A stretch of DNA of 64,000 nt from UKL13-2 sp038321965. GTDB lineage: Bacteria > Pseudomonadota > Gammaproteobacteria > Burkholderiales > Usitatibacteraceae. The stretch covers positions 1-64,000 of the forward strand of contig JBBQFL010000022.1 of NCBI GenBank assembly GCA_038321965.1. The letters are read 5' to 3'. Both the position numbers and the translations under genes were made by a program. Each line of letters begins with the position of its first letter. The stretch's first letter is position 1. The notes under the pieces are model-generated. The model was given only the letters and a program-made list of their open reading frames with translations. It made no database searches and was not told the origin of the DNA. Shown here one piece after another: positions 42,965 to 52,119 of the stretch.

Positions 42965-43452
42965 GTTTTCGGCCCCATTCTCAGCGTCGAAAGATTTAAC
43001 ACTCTTTCCCGCCGATCTTCAGCCATGAAACTGACTTTGAGCTCGACCTCAAACAGCTGCGTCGGCATGAGTTTTTCGTAATCAACCACTGCCTGATCTT
43101 TGGGATAGGGATCCTGATACGGACGAACCGCCATCGCCCATGAAAAATCATCGTCGAACTTACCACCCGACGATCCCTCCTTCAGCTCTGTCTCGGGACC
43201 AACGCTAGACAGCATCGATTCAGCGTACATCGTCGCCTTGGCATAGCGGTCGGCGAGTGTGGCGCCGTTGACACCGCGAGAGAAAATCTGCATCACCACG
43301 CCCATGGCCAGCGCAAGCAGAGTAAAGGCGACGAGGACTTCAAGCAGCGAAAAGCCAGCGTGACCGGCCAGCGAAGAACGCCTATCCATGCGCTTCTTGA
43401 CGGCAAATGCCGCCGACAGCCGCGCCGGATGGCGGTCTACAAAATCAGACAC
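42961..43452 (-). CDS. gspI: Type II secretion minor pseudopilin GspI
   Basis: A 163-aa prepilin. The processing site is GHAGFSLLEVLVAFTLLALA (cleavage after Gly33), so the leader is unusually long if the ATG at 43452 is used. A start nearer the site may be correct, for instance an in-frame ATG giving MDRRSSLAGHAGF (43389). The globular part is short and ends VLNLSTLRMGPKT. It overlaps gspH by 8 bp with the long start, and gspJ by 4 bp. It forms the core of the pseudopilus tip with GspJ and GspK. Confidence 0.86.
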   Translation of the reverse strand: MSDFVDRHPARLSAAFAVKKRMDRRSSLAGHAGFSLLEVLVAFTLLALAMGVVMQIFSRGVNGATLADRYAKATMYAESMLSSVGPETELKEGSSGGKFDDDFSWAMAVRPYQDPYPKDQAVVDYEKLMPTQLFEVELKVSFMAEDRRERVLNLSTLRMGPKT

Positions 43453-43906
43453 GCGGTCCTCCAGCTGGCTTATCGGTGATCGTCACGTGTCCCGTTAACC
43501 AATCCACGTCGATTTCAAAGCCGCGCTCCCCGGCCGCCACGGTCACCCGTCCACCGTTGGACGAGCCATCGGGGAAAAACCGTATCGTGCCGACTTTGTC
43601 GGAAATGACATCGGCTGCCGCGGTGTAAAGCTTCACGTCGAGCTGGTCATTGAGTTTGTGCACTTTGGGATCGTTCGGCAGCGTAAACATGCGATTTTCC
43701 ATGTCGAGCGACAACACGGTTTCACGCTTGGTGTTGATGGCTGCGTCGCGCGCGATCCTGAGTCCCGTTGCCACCGCGCGCGCGTTCGAGCGCAGTTCCG
43801 CGCCAGAGACACCTGAGAACACCATTTTGGGCAGCAGCGTGTACGTCAGCCCGATGATGGTGATCACTACAATCATCTCGATCAGCGAAAAACCGCGCTG
43901 GCGCAT
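43445..43906 (-). CDS. gspH: Type II secretion pseudopilin GspH
   Basis: A 153-aa prepilin with a very short leader (MRQRG) and the helix GFSLIEMIVVITIIGLTYTL (Glu at +5 present). The globular domain (about 35-153) has the GspH layout, with RSNARAVATGLRIARDAAINT (conserved Arg/Ala helix) and later VTVAAGERGFEIDVDWLTG. It lies 28 bp after gspG. It connects the main pseudopilus fibre of GspG with the tip proteins. Confidence 0.87.
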   Translation of the reverse strand: MRQRGFSLIEMIVVITIIGLTYTLLPKMVFSGVSGAELRSNARAVATGLRIARDAAINTKRETVLSLDMENRMFTLPNDPKVHKLNDQLDVKLYTAAADVISDKVGTIRFFPDGSSNGGRVTVAAGERGFEIDVDWLTGHVTITDKPAGGPRV

Positions 43907-43934
43907 GATCAGCTCGTTGAAATAGCGTGAGGCA

Positions 43935-44378
43935 TTATTCCCAGGACTTCAGGTCGCGGTTAGGCCCTTCGCCACCCTCTTGGCCATCCGCACCCAACGA
44001 GACAATCTCAAAGGCCCGGTTCTCAGAGCCCGGTGAACGGTAGATCAAGTCATTGCGCCACGGATCTTTCAACTCTTCGGCATTTTTGACATAGGGTCCG
44101 TTCCAGTTGGGCACGCCGGATGGCGCTTGCAGCAGCGCCTTCAGGCCCTCTTGGGTCGTTGGATATTTGCCAGTATCGAGTTTGTAAATATCCAGCGGAC
44201 CCGACAGCGCCACGATCTTGCTCTTGGCGATCTTTGCTTGAGCTTGTTCTGCCTTGCCAAAAATTGCGTTCACAGACCAGGCAACGATGAGGCCAATGAT
44301 CGTAACGACAACGATGATTTCAATCAGAGAGAATCCTTGGGCCCGGTTGCGTTGCACAGGCAGGTTCATGAGTTTCAT
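43935..44378 (-). CDS. gspG: Type II secretion major pseudopilin GspG
   Basis: A 147-aa protein. Leader MKLMNLPVQRNRAQG, then GFSLIEIIVVVTIIGLIVAW. The GspG-specific segment (about 63-120: LDIYKLDTGKYPTTQEGLKAL, then PYVKNAEELKDPWRNDLIYRSPG) and the calcium-site region near the C-terminus (SLGADGQEGGEGPNRDLKSWE) are typical. It is the main subunit of the pseudopilus, cut and methylated by a prepilin peptidase, whose gene is not in this window. It follows gspF after a 36-bp gap. Confidence 0.93.
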   Translation of the reverse strand: MKLMNLPVQRNRAQGFSLIEIIVVVTIIGLIVAWSVNAIFGKAEQAQAKIAKSKIVALSGPLDIYKLDTGKYPTTQEGLKALLQAPSGVPNWNGPYVKNAEELKDPWRNDLIYRSPGSENRAFEIVSLGADGQEGGEGPNRDLKSWE

Positions 44379-44414
44379 AAATACCCCAACAAAATATAAA
44401 AGACGCGAGAGAAA

Positions 44415-45665
44415 CTAAATCGGTAAGTTGTCCATGAGGCCGAACATGGCGACCAACAGCGACATGATGATGCCGCCGATAATAATCGCGAGGCCCACGA
44501 TCATGACTGGTTCAATCATTGCCATAGCGCGTTTTACGGCGGCGGCGACTTCGCGGTCGTACACATCAGCGACCTGAAACAGCATTTCGTCGAGCTGCCC
44601 TGTCTCCTCGCCCACAGCGATCATTTGGACAGCGAGTTTCGGGAATACGTTCGCTTCATTCATCGGTTTTGCCATCCCGCGGCCCTCTTTCAGGTCTCGC
44701 GCAACGACTTCGATGGCGTCGCGAAACACCACGTTGCCCATCGTATCCTTCAGGATCGACAGCCCCGCCAGCAAGGGCACACCGTTTTGCAAAAGGATGG
44801 CAAGCGAACGCGAGAACCGCGCCATTTCCATCTTCGTCACGAGCTTGCCTATGATCGGCCAGCGCAGAAATTTCACATCCCATTTCGCACGAGATACCGG
44901 ATCGTTTAGAGAGCGCACCAGCAACCAGATGACGAATGCAACGCCCGCGAACATGAGCGGCCAATAGGCGCGCGTAAAGACACCGATTGCCAGCACGGCC
45001 TGTGTCGCAAACGGAATGGCATTGCCGGACTGATCGAATATCTGCTTGAACTGCGGCACGACAAATATCACGAGTATCAGGACTGAAAGAACGGAGACAA
45101 CAAAAAGTATCGCCGGATATACCATGGCTGACTTGACACTTTCGCGTACTTCCTGGCTGCGCTCCATGTAATCGGCTAGCCGCATCAGCACATTGCCAAG
45201 CGCGCCGCCAACTTCGCCAGCCTTCACCATATTCACGTAGAACCGCGTAAAAACATCGCGGTGCGGCTCCAGCGCCTTGGACAGCGCTGCCCCACCGCGC
45301 ACATCATTTCTGATCGCGACCAGCAATTCGCCTACCGCCGGTTTTTCGGCAAGGCCGATGAGAATTTCCATGCTGCGATCCAGCGGCAAGCCGGCCTTCA
45401 GCAGCGTCGCGAGTTCGCGCGTCAGCGTACCCAGATCGTCCTGGCTGACCCGCGCCCTGGAAAACAATCCTGTCGGTTTCGCCCCGGGCTGCCGCGCGAC
45501 TGCAACTGCAGCATTGTTGCCGGCCTGATTAACCTCAGAAACACGGATCGGTATCAGTCCAGTCGATTGCAGATGCGCAATCACTGCTGCCTGGGTCGCG
45601 CCCTCCAAGACGCCTTCCTGTGTTTCACCTGCCGCGGAGACGGCCTTGTATTGGAACATCAGCAT
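44415..45665 (-). CDS. gspF: Type II secretion inner-membrane platform protein GspF
   Basis: A 416-aa polytopic protein. An N-terminal MxxFxYKAVSAAGETQEG segment is followed by two GSPII_F helical domains (about 85-210 and 290-410), each with FxxxLxxLLxAGLPL-type starts (ELATLLKAGLPLDRSMEIL; SLAILLQNGVPLLAGLSIL). Three transmembrane helices are visible (about 180-205, 230-255, 385-410). The order and the AVKRAMAMIEPVMIVGLAIIIGG ending are canonical. It starts 7 bp after the gspE stop. It is the membrane base on which the pseudopilus is built. Confidence 0.93.
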   Translation of the reverse strand: MLMFQYKAVSAAGETQEGVLEGATQAAVIAHLQSTGLIPIRVSEVNQAGNNAAVAVARQPGAKPTGLFSRARVSQDDLGTLTRELATLLKAGLPLDRSMEILIGLAEKPAVGELLVAIRNDVRGGAALSKALEPHRDVFTRFYVNMVKAGEVGGALGNVLMRLADYMERSQEVRESVKSAMVYPAILFVVSVLSVLILVIFVVPQFKQIFDQSGNAIPFATQAVLAIGVFTRAYWPLMFAGVAFVIWLLVRSLNDPVSRAKWDVKFLRWPIIGKLVTKMEMARFSRSLAILLQNGVPLLAGLSILKDTMGNVVFRDAIEVVARDLKEGRGMAKPMNEANVFPKLAVQMIAVGEETGQLDEMLFQVADVYDREVAAAVKRAMAMIEPVMIVGLAIIIGGIIMSLLVAMFGLMDNLPI

Positions 45666-45672
45666 CAGTGGA

Positions 45673-47442
45673 TCAGTCTTCGCGCGTGACGCGCAATACT
45701 TCCTCGATGGTGGTCACGCCTTCCACGGCTTTTTTGAGACCGTTTTCGTACATGGTCTCCATGCCCTCGGCAATTGCTGCCTCGCGAAGCTCGGTCGCGG
45801 TCGCGTGCCGCATGATGAGACTACGCAGCGTATCGGTCATCGGCAGCACTTCGATAATCGAAAGGCGCCCGAAATAGCCGGTATGCGCGCAATGTTCACA
45901 ACCCTTGGCGTGGTACAGCGTGACCGATTCGGCTTTGGTGAATCGCCGTAAACCCATCTGCTCGACGAACTCCTCAACCGGGTGATACGGCGTCTTGCAG
46001 TGCCCGCACAACACTCGCACCAGTCGTTGCGCTTCGATGCCGACGACCGTTGAGGTCAGTAGATAATCTTCCACACCCATGTCGAGCAGGCGGTTGATGG
46101 TCGCGGCGGCGTCGTTGGTATGAATGGTGCTCAATACCATGTGGCCGGTCAGTGCCGATTGCATCGCGATCTGTGCGGTTTCAAGGTCGCGAATTTCACC
46201 AATCATGATGACGTCCGGGTCCTGCCGCACAATCGAGCGCAGCGCATTGGAAAACGTGAGGTCGATCTGCGGCTTGACCTGAATCTGGTTTATACCCGGC
46301 ATCTGATACTCCACCGGGTCTTCGACAGTAAGAATTTTTACGTCCGGCTTGTTCAGGCGGGCCAGTGCCGTATATAGCGTCGTGGTTTTGCCGCTGCCGG
46401 TTGGCCCCGTCACCAGCAAGATGCCATAGGGCTGATCGAGAATCGCGCTGAAGACTTTCAAATTCGCGTCGTCAAACCCCAGCGCGTGAAAATCGAGCGC
46501 AACACCGCCCTTGTCGAGGATCCGCATGACGACACTTTCGCCGTGCATCGTCGGCACCGTTGACACCCGCAAATCGATTTCCTTGCCTTGCACGCGCAAT
46601 TTGATTCGGCCGTCCTGCGGCAAGCGCCGCTCGGCGATATCCAAGTTCGCCATGATCTTGATGCGCGATATCACTGCCGCCGACAGTCGACGCGGCGGGG
46701 ACTCGGTCTCGTGCAAGACGCCGTCGATGCGGTAGCGCACGATCAGCCGATTTTCAAATGGTTCGACATGAATATCGGAAGCCCGGCGTTCCAGTGCATG
46801 GTTGATGATCAGATTCACCAAGCGGATCACCGGCGCTTCTGAGGCCAGATCTTTCAGTTGCTCGATGTCGCCGAAATCCTGCTCTTCGTCGCGGGTGGAG
46901 ATGTTGTCGACAATTTGCCCCATCGAGGACTTGCCGCTGCCATACAAGCGTTCATAAACGACGTCAAAATCGCTCGCCACCAGCAATTTTGCAATGACGC
47001 GTTTGCGACTGGCCGCCGCAATCGCCTTGATCGTATAGGTGTCTGCCGGGTCGGTCATGGCCAATACGACTTCCGTCTCCGTTTCTGACACGGGAATAGC
47101 GTGCGACTCACTCAGAAAACGCGGTGCGACCGTCTCTTCGAGAATTGGCAGCTCCGGAAACTCCGAAGCCTCGACGATGATCCAGCCGCGTTGTTGCGCC
47201 AGCGCCTCGGCCAATTCGCGGCTGGACAGCATGCCTAGACGTGACAACACCGAACCGAGTTTTTCGGCGACGGCGCCAGTTTGGCGAGCGGTCTCTTGCA
47301 CTTTGAGTGCACGATCAAGGTTGGCCACATCCAGCTTGCCACGGAAAATGAGTATTTCGCCCAACCGCCGACTAGCCGCGGACGTCTCGGCTGAGCTTTC
47401 GGCGGTAGTAGAGTCGTGGTCGCGTTCGACGGGGTTTAGCAA
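45673..47442 (-). CDS. gspE: Type II secretion ATPase GspE
   Basis: A 589-aa hexameric ATPase. The N-terminal domain (about 25-180) binds GspL. The motor has Walker A GPTGSGKT (about 344-351), an Asp box, Walker B VIMIGEIRD, and the His box (STIHTNDA). A zinc-binding tetracysteine unit CGHC...CEHC (about 478-520) separates GspE from PilT-like ATPases. It opens the Xps-like operon, with 153 bp to the rfbD gene upstream as probable promoter region. It powers pseudopilus growth. Confidence 0.94.
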   Translation of the reverse strand: MLNPVERDHDSTTAESSAETSAASRRLGEILIFRGKLDVANLDRALKVQETARQTGAVAEKLGSVLSRLGMLSSRELAEALAQQRGWIIVEASEFPELPILEETVAPRFLSESHAIPVSETETEVVLAMTDPADTYTIKAIAAASRKRVIAKLLVASDFDVVYERLYGSGKSSMGQIVDNISTRDEEQDFGDIEQLKDLASEAPVIRLVNLIINHALERRASDIHVEPFENRLIVRYRIDGVLHETESPPRRLSAAVISRIKIMANLDIAERRLPQDGRIKLRVQGKEIDLRVSTVPTMHGESVVMRILDKGGVALDFHALGFDDANLKVFSAILDQPYGILLVTGPTGSGKTTTLYTALARLNKPDVKILTVEDPVEYQMPGINQIQVKPQIDLTFSNALRSIVRQDPDVIMIGEIRDLETAQIAMQSALTGHMVLSTIHTNDAAATINRLLDMGVEDYLLTSTVVGIEAQRLVRVLCGHCKTPYHPVEEFVEQMGLRRFTKAESVTLYHAKGCEHCAHTGYFGRLSIIEVLPMTDTLRSLIMRHATATELREAAIAEGMETMYENGLKKAVEGVTTIEEVLRVTRED

Positions 47443-47595
47443 AACGATGCCCTTGATTTATAAACAAAAAAGACGGAGCCGTGGAGTATATCAGCCGAGT
47501 CCGCGCGGGACGCTTTGCCGGTGACAGCGATCATGTTGATCCTGTGTCAAGCTGTAACAGGAAACGGGTGGCCGATCTACGAGTGGACCGGAGGC

Positions 47596-48486
47596 CTAAT
47601 GGTTCAACCGGTACCCGGCCGCAAACGCCGTCAGTTGCTCCTGCCAGTCTGGGACACGTATTCCGGTGGCTAATTCAATTTTCTGATTGGAAAGCACCGA
47701 AAATGCGGGCCTTCGTGCTGGCGTTGGGAATTCATCGGTGGTTATTGACGTCACCCGTTTTACCAATCGTTGCGGATCCGGGATCGCTTTGAATATCGCC
47801 TCTGCGAAGCCGTGCCAAGAGGTACGGCCATTGGCAGAGACATGAAAAATGCCGTTGTCGATCGACAACCGTGCTTCATGGTCGACGGCGGCGAACGTAA
47901 AGTCGGCGAGCGTTTTTACCCAGGTTGGCGAGCCAATTTGATCGGCAACAATGCGCAACTCTTCACGCTCTCTGGCTAGACGCAACATGGTCAGAAGAAA
48001 ATTCTGCCGCCGCTCGGCGTACACCCAGCTGGTGCGAAAGACCAGAAACCGGTCTGCCACGTTGCTTACCGCGTGCTCGCCGACCAACTTGGTTTTGCCG
48101 TAAACACTTTGCGGTGCCGACTCCGCATCTTCCAGGTACGGCTCGCGCGCGTTGCCCGCAAATACGTAATCGGTGGAGTAGTGAATAAGGCCTGCGCCCA
48201 GGCGATTGGCTTCCTCCGCCAACACTCTTGGCGCCACGCCGTTAACCTGCATCGCCAGGTCCGGCTCTTGTTCCGCCCGATCCACAGCGGTATAGGCGCC
48301 TGCGTTGATGATCAGGTCGGGCTTTAAATGTTGGCAGCATCGACGAATCGCATCCGCATCGGCAAGATTCAGTGCGCCGCGATCAACCGCAAAGACTTCA
48401 CCCAAATCAGCAAATGACTGTTGCAGCTGCCAACCAAGCTGCCCGTTCTGGCCGGTAACGAGAATGCGCGGGCGGGTCACCGCCAT
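47596..48486 (-). CDS. rfbD: dTDP-4-dehydrorhamnose reductase
   Basis: A 296-aa extended SDR enzyme, last step of dTDP-L-rhamnose synthesis (NAD(P)H-dependent reduction at C4). The cofactor loop GQNGQLGWQL (about 12-21), GAYTAVDRAE, YSTDYVFAG and the catalytic YGKTK (Tyr-x-x-x-Lys) followed by LVGEHAV are present. It ends the rfbB-A-C-D group and its start shares one base with the rfbC stop. Length is normal. Rhamnose is used in LPS or other surface glycans, in line with neighbouring waa genes. Confidence 0.93.
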   Translation of the reverse strand: MAVTRPRILVTGQNGQLGWQLQQSFADLGEVFAVDRGALNLADADAIRRCCQHLKPDLIINAGAYTAVDRAEQEPDLAMQVNGVAPRVLAEEANRLGAGLIHYSTDYVFAGNAREPYLEDAESAPQSVYGKTKLVGEHAVSNVADRFLVFRTSWVYAERRQNFLLTMLRLAREREELRIVADQIGSPTWVKTLADFTFAAVDHEARLSIDNGIFHVSANGRTSWHGFAEAIFKAIPDPQRLVKRVTSITTDEFPTPARRPAFSVLSNQKIELATGIRVPDWQEQLTAFAAGYRLNH

Positions 48487-49034
48487 CAGGCGAATACTTC
48501 AGCCGTGGCAAGCGTTCGGCCTTCGACATCCGCTTTCTTTAGCTGCGGGATGGTACCTGCCAGCGGCCAGTCAATGCCGAGCGCCGGATCATTCCACAGC
48601 AGGCTGCGTTCATGTTGGGGCGCGTAGTAGTCGGTGGTCTTGTAAACAAATTCGGCAACGTCGGATGTGACCAGAAACCCGTGCGCGAAACCGACCGGCA
48701 CCCAAAGCATGCGTTTGTTTTGCGCCGACAGGACTACCGCAACATGCCGACCAAAGGTGGATGAACTCCTGCGCATATCGACGACGACATCGAACACTTC
48801 GCCGACGACGGTTCGGACCAGCTTGCCCTGCGCCTGTTCGATTTGATAATGCAGTCCGCGCAAAACGCCCTTGACTGATTTGGAATGGTTGTCCTGCACG
48901 AAATCCTGCTCAATGCCGACCACTTCGCGGAATGCGCGGGCATTGAAACTCTCGTAAAAAAAGCCGCGGCCGTCACCGAACACCTTGGGTTCGATGATTT
49001 TTACGTCGGGAATTGCGGTGTCAATGATATTCAT
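48486..49034 (-). CDS. rfbC: dTDP-4-dehydrorhamnose 3,5-epimerase
   Basis: A 182-aa cupin epimerase, third step of dTDP-L-rhamnose synthesis. The family stretches FYESFNARAF, FVQDNHSKSVKGVLRGLHYQ (catalytic His in GLHYQ), VDMRRSSSTFG, and WVPVGFAHGFLV with YKTTDYYAPQHE are intact. Placed between rfbA and rfbD on the minus strand. The 89-bp spacer upstream to rfbA holds a copy of the dispersed 70-bp repeat, the only interruption of this otherwise tight set. Confidence 0.94.
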   Translation of the reverse strand: MNIIDTAIPDVKIIEPKVFGDGRGFFYESFNARAFREVVGIEQDFVQDNHSKSVKGVLRGLHYQIEQAQGKLVRTVVGEVFDVVVDMRRSSSTFGRHVAVVLSAQNKRMLWVPVGFAHGFLVTSDVAEFVYKTTDYYAPQHERSLLWNDPALGIDWPLAGTIPQLKKADVEGRTLATAEVFA

Positions 49035-49050
49035 GAGTTATGTTGTTTTG

Positions 49051-49121
49051 GTGAAACACTAGCACTGGCGCGGCGTTTGAGACGTTTTTGACCTGCGGGC
49101 CTCGCCGAATGGCCGTCTACG
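49051..49121 (+). repeat. Dispersed ~70-bp repeat, copy 2
   Basis: GAAACACTAGCACTGGCGCG followed by GCGTTTGA, then a spacer and CGCCGAATGGCCGTCTACG. It matches copies 1, 3 and 4. It occupies nearly the whole spacer between rfbA and rfbC. Confidence 0.6.
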
Positions 49122-49123
49122 CT

Positions 49124-50005
49124 CTAAAACAACTGTTCGGTGAGCATCTTAAGCAAATATTGGCCGTAGCCGTTCTTGGCCATCGGTTGCGCCAGTTCCC
49201 TGATTTTGTCTGCGGTCACCCAGCCCTGGCGATAGGCGATTTCTTCCGGACAAGCGATCTTGAGGCCCTGACGGCGTTCGATGGTTTCGATGTATTGCGA
49301 AGCTTCCAGGAGCGATTCATGCGTACCGGTATCCAGCCAGGCCATACCGCGACCCATCACCTCGCACTGCAACTGCTGACGCTCCAAGTACAAACGGTTC
49401 AAGTCGGTGATTTCAAGCTCTCCACGTTTGGATGGCTTCAGTTCGGCGGCAAGTTCACAAACTTGTTCGTCGTAAAAATAGATGCCGGTGACGGCATAGC
49501 GCGACTTGGGCTGCGTGGGCTTTTCCTCCAGCGAAATCACCTTACCGGCGGCGTCAAACTCGGCCACGCCATAGCGCTCGGGATCGTTGACGGGATAGGC
49601 AAATACCGTGGCACCGCTGGTCTGGGCGTTGGCGCGTTGCAGCAGTTGTGAGAGATCGTGACCGTAAAAAATATTGTCGCCGAGGATCAGGGTCGAAGGC
49701 GCACCCGCCAGAAAGCGCTTGCCAATCAGGAAGGCCTGCGCGAGTCCATCCGGCGAAGGCTGCACTTCGTAGGATAAGGACAATCCCCACTTGGAGCCGT
49801 CGCCCAACAACTCCCGAAACAGCGGGGTGTCGTGCGGCGTTGAAATGATGAGAATTTCGCGAATGCCCGCCAGCATCAAGGTCGTGAGAGGGTAGTACAC
49901 CATCGGCTTGTCGTAGATGGGCAGGAGCTGCTTGGAAATGACCTGGGTGACGGGGTAGAGCCGCGTCCCGGACCCCCCAGCAAGGATGATTCCTTTCCTC
50001 TTCAT
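49124..50005 (-). CDS. rfbA: Glucose-1-phosphate thymidylyltransferase
   Basis: A 293-aa nucleotidyltransferase that makes dTDP-glucose from dTTP and glucose-1-phosphate, first step to dTDP-L-rhamnose. It has the signature GGSGTRLYPVTQVISKQLLP, then YDKPMVYYPL, the metal-binding LGDNIFYG, and EEKPTQPKSRYAVTGIYFY. Length equals RmlA. The ATG overlaps the rfbB stop by 4 bp. In RmlA the product dTDP-L-rhamnose feeds back on the enzyme. Confidence 0.95.
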   Translation of the reverse strand: MKRKGIILAGGSGTRLYPVTQVISKQLLPIYDKPMVYYPLTTLMLAGIREILIISTPHDTPLFRELLGDGSKWGLSLSYEVQPSPDGLAQAFLIGKRFLAGAPSTLILGDNIFYGHDLSQLLQRANAQTSGATVFAYPVNDPERYGVAEFDAAGKVISLEEKPTQPKSRYAVTGIYFYDEQVCELAAELKPSKRGELEITDLNRLYLERQQLQCEVMGRGMAWLDTGTHESLLEASQYIETIERRQGLKIACPEEIAYRQGWVTADKIRELAQPMAKNGYGQYLLKMLTEQLF

Positions 50006-51078
50006 TCTGCAGCTTCCTGGTTACCTGCGTATTGCGTATCCACCCATTTGAGATATTCGCCGCTCGTCACGGACTGAACCCAATCCTGATTTTTCAGGTA
50101 CCAATTCACCGTTTTGCGGATGCCGCTTTCAAAATTCTCGACAGCCCGCCAACCCAGCTCAGTCTCAAGCTTGGTTGCATCGATCGCATAGCGCTGGTCA
50201 TGGCCCGGCCGATCCTTGACGAACGAAATCTGCGCGGAATACGACTTGCCGTCCATACGTGGCTGTAACTCATCGAGCAGGCTACAGACGATATGGACGA
50301 CGTCAAGGTTGGTGCGTTCGTTCCGACCACCAACGTTGTAGGTCTCGCCGGTTCGCCCTCTTTCAAGCACCAGCCGAATAGCCGAGCAATGATCGGTCAC
50401 GTAAAGCCAGTCGCGAACGTTTTGCCCGTCGCCATACACAGGCAGCGGCTTGCCGGCTAGCGCGTTGAGAATCATCAGGGGAATGAGTTTTTCCGGGAAA
50501 TGATAGGGGCCGTAGTTGTTCGAGCAATTGGTCGTCACCACCGGCAGGTGATAGGTGTGGTGGCTGGCGCGCACCAGATGATCGGAAGCCGCCTTTGAAG
50601 CCGAATAGGGACTGTTGGGTTCATACCGATGGTTCTCGGTAAATGCCGGATCGGTCGCATTGAGCGAGCCATAAACCTCATCGGTTGAAACGTGCAAAAA
50701 GCGAAACTGCCCCTGCTCGGCAGCAGACAGTGCGCTCCAGTAGCCGCGAACTTCTTCCAACAGGTTAAACGTGCCGACGATATTGGTGGCGATGAATTCA
50801 CCGGCCGCATGAATAGAGCGGTCGACATGACTCTCAGCCGCAAAATTGACAATAGCGCGCGGCCTGACCTCTTTCAGCAGCGCGCCTACCGCAGGCCGAT
50901 CACCGATATCCGCATGTACAAAGCGGTATCGGGGGTCGCGATCAACGTCGGCGAGCGACCTGTGATTACCCGCGTAGGTGAGCTTGTCGAGATTGGTGAC
51001 CGGCTCCTGATTGCTGGCCAGCCATTCGCGAATGAAGTTGGAGCCAATAAATCCTGCCCCGCCGGTGACGATGATCAT
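50002..51078 (-). CDS. rfbB: dTDP-glucose 4,6-dehydratase
   Basis: A 358-aa extended SDR enzyme, second step to dTDP-L-rhamnose, forming dTDP-4-keto-6-deoxyglucose with bound NAD+. GGAGFIGSNF (about 6-15), the STDEVYG segment holding the catalytic Asp-Glu pair, YSASKAASDH (Tyr-x-x-x-Lys), and TNCSNNYGPYHFPEKLIP are all present. It is first gene of the rfbBACD group on the minus strand. Upstream (51079-51265) lies an imperfect long inverted repeat and the end of a glycosyltransferase gene. Confidence 0.95.
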   Translation of the reverse strand: MIIVTGGAGFIGSNFIREWLASNQEPVTNLDKLTYAGNHRSLADVDRDPRYRFVHADIGDRPAVGALLKEVRPRAIVNFAAESHVDRSIHAAGEFIATNIVGTFNLLEEVRGYWSALSAAEQGQFRFLHVSTDEVYGSLNATDPAFTENHRYEPNSPYSASKAASDHLVRASHHTYHLPVVTTNCSNNYGPYHFPEKLIPLMILNALAGKPLPVYGDGQNVRDWLYVTDHCSAIRLVLERGRTGETYNVGGRNERTNLDVVHIVCSLLDELQPRMDGKSYSAQISFVKDRPGHDQRYAIDATKLETELGWRAVENFESGIRKTVNWYLKNQDWVQSVTSGEYLKWVDTQYAGNQEAAE

Positions 51079-51174
51079 GAGACCCTATATGTTTGGCGCC
51101 CTGATTGGGGGTGCTGATTTAAGAAGCCTGTATTTTACCAATCCGGCTGCGTCACGCGCGCGCTGGCATTCAAC

Positions 51175-51263
51175 CCAGATTGTCCACTAGGCGCACCTTC
51201 GGTGCTGCACGGGTGCTGGCGGGTTATTTTCGGACATTTGTCGCGCCCTAATGGACACTCTGG
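51175..51263. repeat. 89-bp imperfect inverted repeat
   Basis: The arms CCAGATTGTCCACTAGGCGC (51175-51194) and GCGCCCTAATGGACACTCTG plus one G (51243-51263) pair with two mismatches and one bulge. A small GCACC-TTC-GGTGC hairpin lies inside. It fills most of the spacer between the glycosyltransferase gene and rfbB; it may be a transcript-end structure or a small mobile hairpin element. Confidence 0.55.
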
Positions 51264-51265
51264 GC

Positions 51266-52027
51266 TCAATCGGGTTTGTTGGTCAGCTCGATCAATTTCG
51301 CGTACTTGGCGAATGCGGCAAAGCAGCCCACCGCAACATGTGCAAAACCCGGACCACCATCGAGGAATCCAAGACGAAAAAAATAGAATTTGATAAAGCG
51401 GGCCAGAGGACTGAGGAAGAGCTTCAGATAGCCCGCCCTTACCCCCTGCTGGAATAAGGCCTCCGCGTGCAGGCTCGAATAGCGGTTTTGTTTGGCAAGA
51501 TAGGTGCCCACATCCTCGGCGGAATCGTGCAGCAAATCGCCATCCAGCGAGCCGACATCGGTGGTGGTGATAACGGCTTCGTGCACCGGATCATTGCTCC
51601 AGCTGGCGAACTGACGGTGAAACAGCCGCAGCGACCAATCAGGGTAACCTTCGCCGTGTGCCAGCCAGCGACCAAGGAAACGATTGCGCCTGCGCATCCG
51701 CCATGCCTTGAATTTCTGGTTGGTCATCACCGACCGGATGCTCTCTTGCAGTTGCGGCGTGACGCGTTCATCGACATCCAGACACAGTACCCAGTCGTGA
51801 GCCGCCTCGCCGACGGCAAACTGCTTCTGGCGGCCAAATCCCAGCCATTCTTTTTCGATCAGGCGGCAGCCGCGCACTTCGGCGATGGCGCGCGTTTCGT
51901 CTTCCGATCCCGAGTCCACGACCAGAATTTCGGCGGCGAAGGCAACGCTATCGATACACGCGGCAATCTGACTCGCGGCGTTCTTGGCGATGATGACGAC
52001 GGAAATTGGAATTTTGTTGGTTGACAT
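51266..52027 (-). CDS. Family 2 glycosyltransferase, LPS core type (WaaE/LgtF-like)
   Basis: A 253-aa GT-A fold enzyme. The start ISVVIIAKNAASQIAACIDS, the DSGSEDET loop, the WLGFGRQKQFA segment and DxD-like LDVDERV (about 96-102) match the short GT2 family that adds beta-glucose to the inner-core heptose (WaaE, LgtF). The C-terminal half has RLFHRQFASWSNDPVHEAV and a membrane-associated tail (SPLARFIKFYFFRLGF). It diverges from waaC, which fits an LPS core role. The exact sugar and linkage are not readable. Confidence 0.83.
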   Translation of the reverse strand: MSTNKIPISVVIIAKNAASQIAACIDSVAFAAEILVVDSGSEDETRAIAEVRGCRLIEKEWLGFGRQKQFAVGEAAHDWVLCLDVDERVTPQLQESIRSVMTNQKFKAWRMRRRNRFLGRWLAHGEGYPDWSLRLFHRQFASWSNDPVHEAVITTTDVGSLDGDLLHDSAEDVGTYLAKQNRYSSLHAEALFQQGVRAGYLKLFLSPLARFIKFYFFRLGFLDGGPGFAHVAVGCFAAFAKYAKLIELTNKPD

Positions 52028-52119
52028 CGCGTCTATTGGTGGCGCTGGAGAGGCTTGGGCCGGTGATTGAGCGATTGTAAACGACCGGCGGTTCCGTCAT
52101 CCTCCGCTACAATCTCCCG

